Below are positions 31,680 to 39,383 of a DNA stretch of 64,000 nt, piece after piece. Origin of the DNA: Lentzea aerocolonigenes (GTDB lineage: Bacteria > Actinomycetota > Actinomycetes > Mycobacteriales > Pseudonocardiaceae). The stretch is taken from positions 124,001 to 188,000 of the forward strand of contig NZ_BBOJ01000003.1 of assembly GCF_000974445.1 (NCBI RefSeq), in the 5' to 3' direction. Position 1 is the first letter of the stretch; the number at the start of each line of letters is the position of its first letter. The translations under genes and the position numbers were made by a program. Below the pieces are notes generated by a model. It saw only the letters and a list, made by a program, of their open reading frames with translations. It was not told the DNA's origin and made no database searches.

Positions 31680-32358
31680 GCAGCCGCACCTTCGCGACGG
31701 TCCGGACGTGCCTGCGCATGGCCGCGGCGGCCTTCTTCGGGTCGCCCGCGGCGATGGCCTCGTAGATCGCCGTGTGCTGCGCCAGTGAGCGGGACGGACG
31801 ACCCGGCTGGCGCAGCGACTCGGTGCGGCTCTCGGTGATCTGGCGGGCGATGGTCTTCATGAAATCGGCCAGCAGCGAGCTGTGCGCGGCCGCGGTGACG
31901 GCGGCGTGGAAGCGGCGATCCCCTTCCACGCCGTTCTCGCCACCCGCGATCTCGTCGCGCATGAAGTCGAGCGCCTGCCGGATGTCGTCGAGTTCGGCGT
32001 CGGTGCGGCGTTCGGCGGCGAGCTCGGCGAGCTTGGTCTCCAACGCCTCGCGCGCCTCCAGCACCTCGGGGAGGCGCTTGCGGCGTTCGACGAGCTGCTC
32101 GACCGGCTCGACGTCGAGCGTGTCTTTGACGAGGTAGGTGCCGCCGCCGTGCCGCGCCTCGACCAGCCCCTGGACCTCCAGCACCACGATCGCCTGCTTG
32201 ACCGACGCGCGACTCACGCCGAGGCTCGCGGCGAGATCGCGCTCGGCAGGCAGCCGGTCCCCCGCTTCGAGCCCCGCTTCGGTGACGTACGCGCGCAGCC
32301 GTTCGAGCACCTGCTCGTACAGGCGGGACTTGACCATGGGCCGCAATGCCTCGGACAT
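31657..32358 (-). CDS. GntR/FCD regulator of the malonate cluster (MatR-like)
   Basis: 233 residues: a winged helix (~10-75, LAASLGVSRASVKQAIVVLE, then GGGTYLV) and a helical FCD ligand domain (~85-225) with the metal/ligand histidines in RRFHAAV and QHTAIYEAI. FCD proteins sense small carboxylates. It is divergent from the MatC-like carrier with twin operators between, which fits a malonate-responsive repressor. The ATG at 32358 was preferred to one at 32379, which lies in the operator. Confidence 0.82.
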
Positions 32359-32377
32359 GGGCCAAGGATATCCGGCC

Positions 32378-32453
32378 AAGTGGCTCAGCCACTAGGCCAC
32401 CTCTTGACAGCCGGTGGACCACCGGCGGAAAGTGGCTCAGCCACTTTGCCACT
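32378..32453. promoter_or_regulatory. Twin operators between the FCD regulator and the carrier
   Basis: The perfect palindrome GTGGCT-C-AGCCAC occurs twice (32380-32392 and 32432-32444), 52 bases apart, about five helical turns, each followed by a further half-site GCCAC. Between them lie TTGACA (32404-32409), a -35-like hexamer reading towards the carrier, and a third palindrome CCGGTGG-A-CCACCGG (32411-32425). Confidence 0.7.
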
Positions 32454-32482
32454 AGGACGAGCCCCAACGACGGGAGCCCTGC

Positions 32483-33886
32483 ATGTCCGCCGAACTCATC
32501 TCGATACTCGTGCTGGTCGTGGTGTTCGTGATAGCCACGACGCGGTCGATCAACATGGGAGCGCTCGCGTTCGCCGCGGCCTTCGGGGTCGGCACGCTGG
32601 TCGCGGACATGAAGACCGACGACATCTTCAAGGGCTTCCCCGGCTCACTGTTCGTGGTGCTGGTCGGCGTGACGTTCCTGTTCGCCATCGCCCGCGCCAA
32701 CGGCACCACGGACTGGCTGGTGCACCTGGCGATCCGGCTGGTCGGCGGCCGGATCGCGCTGATGCCGTGGGTGATGTTCGCGATCACCGGAGTGCTCACG
32801 GCGATCGGCGCGGTGAGCCCCGCCGCGGTCGCGATCGTGGCGCCGATCGCGATGGGGTTCGCCGCGAAGTACCGGATCAACCCGCTGCTGATGGGCGTGA
32901 TGGTGGTGCACGGGGCGCAGGCAGGCGGGTTCTCGCCGATCAGCATCTACGGGACGATCGTGAACGGGATCGTGGCCGAGGAGGGGCTGCCGGGGAACGA
33001 GATCGTGCTGTTCCTGGCCAGTCTCGTGGTGAACCTGGTGATCGCGGCCGTGGTGTTCGTGGTGCTGGGCGGGATGAAGCTGGCTCGGCAGCCGGTGGAG
33101 GCGGCGGCGCTCGCGCGGGCCGGGGGCGGCGGTGCGAGTGGTGCGGGCGCGGCTGGTGGTGGGAGCGGCGTGGCTGGTGTCGGGAGCGTGGCTGACAGCG
33201 GCGGGAGTACGGCACCCGGCGCGGCGGGCAGTGGGAGCCCGGCTGGCGGTGCCGTCGCCGAAGCCGACCCCGCCGACGAGCGCATCTCCCTCACCCCTCC
33301 TCGCATCGCCACCCTCGCCGGCCTGGCGGCTCTGGTCGTCGCGGCCCTCGTCTTCGACCTCGACGTCGGCCTGGCCGCGATCACCGTGGCCGTGCTGCTC
33401 AGCGTCGTGTGGCCGGAGACCTCCAAGCAGGCCATCACCCAGATCACCTGGCCGACCGTGCTGCTGATCTGCGGCATCCTCACCTACGTCGCGGTGCTGC
33501 AGACGATGGGCACGATCAAGTGGGCCGGCGACTCGGTCGCGGGTGTCGGCGCTCCCCTGCTCGCCGCGTTGCTGATCTGCTACATCGGCGCGATCGTGTC
33601 GGCGTTCGCCTCGTCGGTGGGCATCATGGGCGCGCTCATTCCGCTGGCCGTGCCGTTCCTGCTCCAGGGTGAGGTCAGCGCGGTCGGGCTGATCGCGGCG
33701 CTGGCGGTGTCGGCGACCGTGGTCGACGTCAGTCCGTTCTCCACCAACGGCGCGCTGGTGCTGGCCGGTGCGCAGGACGTCGATCGCGACAGGTTCTTCA
33801 AGCAGCTCATGGTCTACGGCGGGATCATGGTCGCGGCGGCGCCACCGCTGGTCTGGCTCGCCCTCGTCGTCCCCGGAATCTGGTGA
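32483..33886 (+). CDS. MatC-like dicarboxylate (malonate) carrier
   Basis: 467 residues with about eleven membrane helices and the MatC-type N-terminal domain (AELISILVLVVVFVIATTRS). The two halves of the carrier (ends ~210 and starts ~267) are joined by a ~55-residue Gly/Ala/Ser-rich loop, unusual for the family and probably cytoplasmic. Conserved PISIYG and ASSVGIMGALIP sit in re-entrant regions. Malonate uptake is inferred from MatB five bases downstream and the FCD regulator upstream. Confidence 0.82.
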   Translation: MSAELISILVLVVVFVIATTRSINMGALAFAAAFGVGTLVADMKTDDIFKGFPGSLFVVLVGVTFLFAIARANGTTDWLVHLAIRLVGGRIALMPWVMFAITGVLTAIGAVSPAAVAIVAPIAMGFAAKYRINPLLMGVMVVHGAQAGGFSPISIYGTIVNGIVAEEGLPGNEIVLFLASLVVNLVIAAVVFVVLGGMKLARQPVEAAALARAGGGGASGAGAAGGGSGVAGVGSVADSGGSTAPGAAGSGSPAGGAVAEADPADERISLTPPRIATLAGLAALVVAALVFDLDVGLAAITVAVLLSVVWPETSKQAITQITWPTVLLICGILTYVAVLQTMGTIKWAGDSVAGVGAPLLAALLICYIGAIVSAFASSVGIMGALIPLAVPFLLQGEVSAVGLIAALAVSATVVDVSPFSTNGALVLAGAQDVDRDRFFKQLMVYGGIMVAAAPPLVWLALVVPGIW

Positions 33887-33890
33887 GGTC

Positions 33891-35297
33891 ATGTTCCCCT
33901 TGCAGTCCACCTGCGTCGCGCTCCGCTTCGGCGACCGCACCCTCACCCACGCCGAGCTGGCGGCCTGTGCCGGCACGGTGGCGCGGCAGCTCACCGGGCT
34001 GCCTCGGGTGGCGGTGTGGGCGACGCCGACCATCGAGACGTGCGTGGCCGTCGTGGCGGCGCTGCTCGCCGGGGTGCCCGCGGTGCCGCTCAACCCGAAG
34101 GTCGGCGAACGCGAGCTGGCGCACATCGTGGCCGACAGCGCGCCGGCCGCCGTGCTCGCGGCGCCCCGAGCCGAGCTGCCGGAAGGGCTACACTCGGTGC
34201 CGCGCCTGGACGTCACGCTGGACGGTGACACCCCGGACCTGCCGGAAGAGCCGGATGCCGAGGCGCCCGCGCTGATCGTCTACACCTCGGGCACCACGGG
34301 GGCGCCGAAGGGCGTGGTGCTGCCGCGCCGGGCGATCGTGTCCACACTGGACGCCGTGGCGCAGGCGTGGGAGTGGACCGGGGACGACGTGCTCGTGCAC
34401 GCGCTGCCGTTGTTCCACGTGCACGGGCTGATCCTCGGGGTGCTCGGGCCGCTGCGGCGGGGCGGCACGCTGCACCACCTCGGCAAGTTCTCCACCGCCG
34501 AGCTCGCCCGAGCCCTTGCCGGGGACGGCACGATGATGTTCGGCGTGCCGACGATGTACCACCGCATCGCGGAGGAGGTCGGCGAGAACGCCGAGCTCGG
34601 CGCGGCGCTCAAGAAAGCCCGGTTGCTGGTCTCGGGGTCGGCGGCGCTGCCGGTGCGCGACCACGAGCGGATCGCCGCGGCCACCGGGCAACGGGTCGTC
34701 GAGCGATACGGCATGACCGAGACGCTGATGAACACCAGCGTCCGCGCGGACGGCGACCGCAGGCCCGGCGCGGTCGGCCTGCCGTTGCCGGGGGTCGAGG
34801 TGCGGCTCGTCGACGACGACGGCGCGACGCTCGACGACACCGGTGCGGTGGGCGAGATCCAGGTGCGCGGGCCGAACCTCTTCACCGAGTACCTGAACCG
34901 GCCCGACGCCACCGCGGAGGCGTTCGCGGACGGCTGGTTCCGCACCGGTGACGTGGGCACCCGCGACGCCGACGGCTACTTCCGCATCGTCGGGCGCAAG
35001 GCGACGGACATCATCAAGAGCGGCGGGTACAAGATCGGCGCGGGCGAGATCGAGAACGCGCTGCTGGAGCACCCCGCGGTCAAGGAGGTGGCGGTGACCG
35101 GCGAGCCCGACGACGACCTGGGCGAGCGGATCGTCGCCTGGATCGTGCCGTCGGGAGAAGAACCTGCCGCAGAGGAGCTCGCCGACCACGTCGCCCGGCT
35201 GCTCACCCCGCACAAGCGGCCGCGTTCGGTGCGGTTCGTGGAGTCGTTGCCGCGCAACGACATGGGCAAGGTGATGAAACGTGCCCTCGGAACGTGA
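33891..35297 (+). CDS. matB: Malonyl-CoA synthetase
   Basis: 468 residues of the acyl-adenylate family. YTSGTTGAPKG (131-141) binds ATP, ERYGMTETLMNTS is the A5 motif of malonyl-CoA synthetases, FRTGDVG and GRKATDIIKSGGYKIGAGEIE follow, and the catalytic lysine is in NDMGKVMK near the C-terminus. It makes malonyl-CoA from malonate, ATP and CoA. Length and motifs match Streptomyces MatB. The ATG is five bases after the carrier stop and its 3' end overlaps the carboxyltransferase start by 17 bases. Confidence 0.88.
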   Translation: MFPLQSTCVALRFGDRTLTHAELAACAGTVARQLTGLPRVAVWATPTIETCVAVVAALLAGVPAVPLNPKVGERELAHIVADSAPAAVLAAPRAELPEGLHSVPRLDVTLDGDTPDLPEEPDAEAPALIVYTSGTTGAPKGVVLPRRAIVSTLDAVAQAWEWTGDDVLVHALPLFHVHGLILGVLGPLRRGGTLHHLGKFSTAELARALAGDGTMMFGVPTMYHRIAEEVGENAELGAALKKARLLVSGSAALPVRDHERIAAATGQRVVERYGMTETLMNTSVRADGDRRPGAVGLPLPGVEVRLVDDDGATLDDTGAVGEIQVRGPNLFTEYLNRPDATAEAFADGWFRTGDVGTRDADGYFRIVGRKATDIIKSGGYKIGAGEIENALLEHPAVKEVAVTGEPDDDLGERIVAWIVPSGEEPAAEELADHVARLLTPHKRPRSVRFVESLPRNDMGKVMKRALGT

Positions 35298-36672
35298 GCC
35301 GGCCCGCGAGCTGATCGGCCGGTTGACGTCGGCGTTCACCGAGCTGCCGCACGAACCAGTCCTGTCCGAAGTGGACGGACCGCTCGACTGGCCGGGCTAC
35401 GGCAAGTCTTTGGCCCAGGCCGCCGCTCGAACCGGCGAGTCCGAGTCCGTCGTCTGCGGTGTGGCGCAGATCGGTGACGCCATCGCGGTGGTGGTGGCGT
35501 TCGAGTTCGGGTTCCTGGGCGGCTCACTCGGCACCCGCACCGGCGCGCGCATCGAGCAGGCCTTCACGCACGCGCGTGAGCTGCGTGTTCCGGTCGTCTC
35601 GCTGGTCGCGACAGGCGGCAGCCGCATGCAGGAGGGCACGCTCGCGCTGATGCAGCTGCCACGGATCGCACGGCAGATCACGCTCACCCGCGAGGCCGCC
35701 CTTCCGCACATCTCCGTCCTGCGCGACCCGACCACCGGCGGCGGCTGGGCCACCCTCGGTGCGGGCGCGGACGTCGTGCTGGGCCTGCACGGCGCCCAGG
35801 TCGGGTTCGCCGGCTCTCGAGTGCGCCCGCCGGGGTACTCGGTGACACAACAGTTCGCGGCCGGCCTGGTCGACCAGCTCGTCGAGCCGGACGAGCTGCG
35901 CGCACGGCTGGAGCGGTGGCTGCACCTGCTCACCACGCCCGGCAACGGTCCCGCGCCCGTGCCACCGGCGCTCGGCACGACGACGTTGCCGGACACCGGC
36001 TGGGAGGCGGTACGCCGTGCCCGCGCCCCGGAACGGCCGCGCGCCGGCCAGTACCTCGCGGCGTACTTCGACTGGCTCGAACCGGTCAGCGGTGATCGCG
36101 GCGGCGGAGTCGATCCCGGAGTGCTGTGCGGGTTCGGGCACCGCGACGGCAGAACGATCGCGTACGCGGCACAAGGCGGCACGGCCACGCGTCCCGCCGG
36201 GTTCCGCACAGCGGCGCGCCTGGTCCGGCTGGCCGACCGGCTCGGCATCCCGGTGCTGACACTCGTCGACACACCGGGTGCCGCCAACGACGAGGCCGCC
36301 GAGAACGCCGGTGTCGGCGCTGCCATCGCGGACATGTTCACCGCCGTCGCGGCCGCACGGGTGCCGGTGACGACGCTGCTGATCGGCGAGGGCGGATCCG
36401 GTGGCGCGCTCGCGTTCGCCGCGCCCGGCCGGATGTGGGCGACCCCGGACAGCTACCTCGCGGTGATCTCGCCGGAGCTCGCGGCGGCCATCCTGAAGCG
36501 CGACCCGGCACAGGTGAAGGAGACCGCCGACCGGCTCCGGTTGCGACCGCAGGACCTGGCCGAGCTGGGAATCGCCCAGCTCGGCCCGTCCGCGGATCAG
36601 GCGACGGCGATGTACAGGAACGCCAGCAGCGAGCTCGGCACGCAGATGGTGACGAGACCGACCACGCCGTAG
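35281..36672 (+). CDS. Fused AccD-AccA-type carboxyltransferase
   Basis: 463 residues with two crotonase-like halves: an AccD-like half (~40-230, ATGGSRMQEGTLALMQ) and an AccA-like half (~255-445, LVDTPGAANDEAAENAGVGA, GEGGSGGALAFAAPG). The four-cysteine zinc finger of true AccD is absent. In rhizobial mat clusters this place is held by the malonyl-CoA decarboxylase MatA. The carboxyltransferase might instead move or remove the malonyl carboxyl group, turning malonyl-CoA into acetyl-CoA; this is inference. It starts with GTG inside matB. Confidence 0.8.
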   Translation: MPSEREPARELIGRLTSAFTELPHEPVLSEVDGPLDWPGYGKSLAQAAARTGESESVVCGVAQIGDAIAVVVAFEFGFLGGSLGTRTGARIEQAFTHARELRVPVVSLVATGGSRMQEGTLALMQLPRIARQITLTREAALPHISVLRDPTTGGGWATLGAGADVVLGLHGAQVGFAGSRVRPPGYSVTQQFAAGLVDQLVEPDELRARLERWLHLLTTPGNGPAPVPPALGTTTLPDTGWEAVRRARAPERPRAGQYLAAYFDWLEPVSGDRGGGVDPGVLCGFGHRDGRTIAYAAQGGTATRPAGFRTAARLVRLADRLGIPVLTLVDTPGAANDEAAENAGVGAAIADMFTAVAAARVPVTTLLIGEGGSGGALAFAAPGRMWATPDSYLAVISPELAAAILKRDPAQVKETADRLRLRPQDLAELGIAQLGPSADQATAMYRNASSELGTQMVTRPTTP

Positions 36673-36761
36673 AACGGGTCCTTCCTCGTCACCATCGCTG
36701 CCAGCCCGCCGACACCGGCGAGCATCGACGCGATCAGCAACACCAGCACGGCAATCGACAT
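36597..36761 (-). CDS. Small two-helix membrane protein
   Basis: 54 residues reading leftwards from ATG at 36761, preceded by GAGG. Two hydrophobic helices (MSIAVLVLLIASMLAGVGGL and VVGLVTICVPSSLLAFLYIA) are separated by the charged loop VTRKDPFYG. It overlaps the 3' end of the carboxyltransferase gene by 76 bases on the opposite strand. It is the last gene of the leftward KhtTU unit, 17 bases after the previous stop. It may be an accessory subunit of the antiporter, which is inference. Confidence 0.6.
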   Translation of the reverse strand: MSIAVLVLLIASMLAGVGGLAAMVTRKDPFYGVVGLVTICVPSSLLAFLYIAVA

Positions 36762-36778
36762 GTCTCAGGTCCTCAAGG

Positions 36779-37090
36779 TCAGGGGTGGGTGGAGTCGGGA
36801 GCGGACTCCCCCGGCGGTGCCCTGCTGGACCACGGACCTGAGAACGTCGTGTCGAGATGAACCGCACGCGCCGCGCCGGTGCGCACTTCCCGCCGCGGTG
36901 GCTGCGGGCCGGTCGCGGTGCCGCACAACGCCCAGCAGGCGTCGGGTGACGCCGTCGCCTGCCCGTGCACGACCGAGACCGGCGTGTTCAGCCCCTTCAG
37001 CCCCGAACCCTGCTCGCCCACCGCGTCGTGACGCGTGCTCGCGCCGACGAACGCCAGCAGCAGCGCCAGCAGGAGCGCGGGCCACCTCAC
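36779..37090 (-). CDS. Small exported protein coupled to the antiporter
   Basis: 103 residues. A short N-region and hydrophobic core (RWPALLLALLLAFVGAS) look like a signal peptide or anchor. The rest is hydrophilic, with one close cysteine pair ACWALCG (C52, C56) and a Pro/Arg-rich tail. The GTG at 37090 overlaps the stop of the antiporter gene (GTGA), which is good evidence that it is translated. I recognise no family. Confidence 0.5.
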   Translation of the reverse strand: MRWPALLLALLLAFVGASTRHDAVGEQGSGLKGLNTPVSVVHGQATASPDACWALCGTATGPQPPRREVRTGAARAVHLDTTFSGPWSSRAPPGESAPDSTHP

Positions 37091-38262
37091 CGAACCGCTG
37101 CCCGCCTGCGCAGGAAGAACTCGCCCACCGGTTCCACGTAACGCGCCGCGATCGGGCCGATGATCGCCATCAGCAGCACGTAGGCGGTCGCGAGCGCGGC
37201 CAGCTGCGGACTGACGTGGCCGGACGCGACGGCGAGGCCCGCGATCACGATCGAGAACTCGCCGCGGGCGACCAGTGCGGCACCGGCACGCGCCCGGCCC
37301 ATCGGTCCGATGCCCTGGCGCCGTGCCGCCCACCAGCCCGTCGCGACCTTCGTCAGCGTGGTGATCACGGCCAGCAGCACGGCCATCAGCAGCACCGGCG
37401 GGATCGTGCGCGGATCGGTGTTGAGGCCGAACACGACGAAGAACATCGCGGCGAACAGGTCGCGCAACGGTTCCAGCAGGCGGGTGGCGTTCTCGGCGGT
37501 GGAGCCGGAGATCGCGATGCCGAGCAGGAACGCGCCCACCGCGGCGGAGACCTGGAGCTCGGACGCGATTCCGGCGACGAGCAGCGCGGAACCGAGGAGC
37601 TTGAGCAGGAACACCTCGTGGTCGGGACTGTCCACGACGGCCGAGATGACGCGGCCGTACTTCAGCGCCACCACCAGGACCACGGTGATCGCGAGCAGCG
37701 AGATGCCGACCGACGTGAGCCCGCCGAGGAAGCTGACGCCCGCGAGCACCGCCGTGAGCACCGGCAGGTAGACCGCCATCACGAGGTCCTCGAACACCAG
37801 CACCGAGAGGATCACCGGTGTTTCGCGGTTGCCGAGCCGGCCCAGATCGCCGAGGACCTTGGCGATGATCCCAGACGACGAGATGTAGGTGACGCCCGCC
37901 ATCGCGAGCGCGCCGACCGGGCCCCAGCCGAGCAGCAGCGCGACGACCGCGCCCGGTGCCGCGTTGAGGACGATGTCGAGCACGCCCGCCATCCACGACT
38001 TCTTCAGGCCGGTGGTGAGCTCGGACGCCGAGTACTCGAGGCCCAGTAAGAGGAGCAGCAGGACGACGCCGATCTCGCTGGCGAGGTGGGCGAACTCCTC
38101 GATGCCGTGCAACGGGAGGAGCCCGCCGGAGCCGAACGCGAGCCCTCCGACGAGGTAGAGCGGGATGGGCGAGATGCCGAACCGCCAGGCGACGCGGCCG
38201 AGCAGACCGAGGCCGAAGAAGACCGCACCCAGCTGGATCAGCGCGATCGTGGTGTCGTGCAC
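37087..38262 (-). CDS. K+/H+ antiporter, CPA2 family (KhtU/YhaU-like)
   Basis: 391 residues with about twelve membrane helices of the Kef/CPA2 type: LLLLGLEYSASEL, SSSGIIAKVL and FEDLVMAVYLPVL carry the ion-site residues, and FFVVFGLNTDP is also typical. It lacks the C-terminal NAD-binding RCK domain of KefB/KefC, as in B. subtilis KhtU, whose regulator is a separate protein. That regulator is encoded directly upstream with a four-base gap. It should expel K+ (or NH4+) in exchange for H+. The start is GTG at 38262. Confidence 0.87.
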   Translation of the reverse strand: MHDTTIALIQLGAVFFGLGLLGRVAWRFGISPIPLYLVGGLAFGSGGLLPLHGIEEFAHLASEIGVVLLLLLLGLEYSASELTTGLKKSWMAGVLDIVLNAAPGAVVALLLGWGPVGALAMAGVTYISSSGIIAKVLGDLGRLGNRETPVILSVLVFEDLVMAVYLPVLTAVLAGVSFLGGLTSVGISLLAITVVLVVALKYGRVISAVVDSPDHEVFLLKLLGSALLVAGIASELQVSAAVGAFLLGIAISGSTAENATRLLEPLRDLFAAMFFVVFGLNTDPRTIPPVLLMAVLLAVITTLTKVATGWWAARRQGIGPMGRARAGAALVARGEFSIVIAGLAVASGHVSPQLAALATAYVLLMAIIGPIAARYVEPVGEFFLRRRAAVR

Positions 38263-38266
38263 CGGC

Positions 38267-38740
38267 TCAGCCGCCCGTCAGGATGTCCGCGGCGGCATCG
38301 AGGCCCTCCGCGGTGCCGACGACGACCGCGAGGTCGCCGTTCTCGAAGAGGAAGTCCGGGCCTGGCGACGGATGCGCGTTGCCCGCACGGACGACCGCGA
38401 CGATCGACGCCCCGGACCGCGTGCGCAGAGCGGTGTCCCCGAGGGTGCGGCTCGCGAACGCGGTGACCGGCAGCTGACGGGTCGTGATGCCGGTGATGTC
38501 GCGGTGCTGCTTCGCGAGCTGCGACACGAGCTGCGGCGCGCCGAGCAGACCGGCCAGCGTCCCCGCCTCCTCCGGGGCGAGCGGGATCGACGCGGCGGTG
38601 GCGTCCGGATCGTCCTGTTTGGACAGGACGAGCTCGAACTTGCCGTCGCGGTAGGAGATCACCCCGATCCGGCGGCCGGCGCGGATCGAGAAGTCCTGCC
38701 TGACCCCTATGCCGGGCAGGGGCGTCACTTCGACGTTCAC
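38267..38740 (-). CDS. TrkA-C/RCK_C regulatory subunit of the antiporter (KhtT/YhaT-like)
   Basis: 157 residues. The N-terminal part (VEVTPLPGIGVRQDFSIRAG...RIGVISYRDG) matches KhtT, and the C-terminal ~80 residues form an RCK_C/TrkA-C nucleotide-binding domain (ALRTRSGASIVAVVR ... PDFLFENGDLAVVVGTAEG). In B. subtilis KhtT gates KhtU in response to c-di-AMP and pH. It starts with GTG at 38740, ten bases after the response regulator stop. Confidence 0.85.
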   Translation of the reverse strand: MNVEVTPLPGIGVRQDFSIRAGRRIGVISYRDGKFELVLSKQDDPDATAASIPLAPEEAGTLAGLLGAPQLVSQLAKQHRDITGITTRQLPVTAFASRTLGDTALRTRSGASIVAVVRAGNAHPSPGPDFLFENGDLAVVVGTAEGLDAAADILTGG

Positions 38741-38750
38741 TCTGGAGTTC

Positions 38751-39383
38751 CTAGGGTTCGATGAGCCCGGCGCGGATCGCGTACCGGGTGAGTTCGAGAC
38801 GGTCCTTGAGCCCGAGTTTCTGCAGCAGGTTGGCCCGGTGCCGTTCGACGGTCTTGACGCTGATCACGAGCATGTCCGCGATCCCCTTGGAGGAGTGGCC
38901 CTCCGCGACCAGCTTGAGGATCTCCTCCTCGCGGTCGGTGATGGCCTTCGGCGGCAGGCCTCGCTCCAGGTAGTTGCGGATCAACGAGTTGACCGCGCCG
39001 GGGTAGAGGAACGGCTCGCCGCGCATCGCCGACCGGCACGCCTCGACGAGATCGCGGTCCGCCACGGACTTGAGCACGTACCCGGACGCGCCCGCTTTGA
39101 GCGCCTCGAAGAAGTACTGCTCGTTGTCGTACATCGTGAGGATCAGGATGCGCAGGTCCGGCAGCAGTCTCGACAGTTCCCGCGCCGCTTGCAGGCCGGT
39201 GAGCCGCGGCATGGCGATGTCGAGGATCGCCAGGTCGGGTTTCTCCGCGCGGGCTGTGCTGATCGCCTCGGCCCCGTCGCCCGCCTCCGCGATCACCGTG
39301 AGGTCGGGTTCGTTGTCGAGGATCAGCCGGACGCCGCGGCGGACGAGCGCGTGGTCGTCGGCCAGCAGGATGCGCACGGTCAT
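38751..39383 (-). CDS. NarL-type response regulator
   Basis: 210 residues: a receiver domain with phospho-acceptor D55 (LAILDIAMP) and K in VLKSVAD, and a LuxR helix-turn-helix (ITDREEEILKLVAEGHSSK, VKTVERHRANLLQKLGLK). The ATG overlaps the kinase stop (ATGA). It is upstream of the KhtTU genes on the same strand and probably in the same transcript, so it may control them. Confidence 0.9.
   Translation of the reverse strand: MTVRILLADDHALVRRGVRLILDNEPDLTVIAEAGDGAEAISTARAEKPDLAILDIAMPRLTGLQAARELSRLLPDLRILILTMYDNEQYFFEALKAGASGYVLKSVADRDLVEACRSAMRGEPFLYPGAVNSLIRNYLERGLPPKAITDREEEILKLVAEGHSSKGIADMLVISVKTVERHRANLLQKLGLKDRLELTRYAIRAGLIEP

Noticed and set aside
32483..36672. Polyketide or fatty-acid biosynthetic cluster
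   Set aside because: MatB and a carboxyltransferase are present but there is no synthase, acyl carrier protein or tailoring gene; the FCD regulator and carrier fit malonate catabolism.
35524..36867. Minus-strand open frame opposite the carboxyltransferase
   Set aside because: No ribosome binding site, no family and antisense composition. Only the small 54-residue frame at its edge has a start signal and membrane helices.
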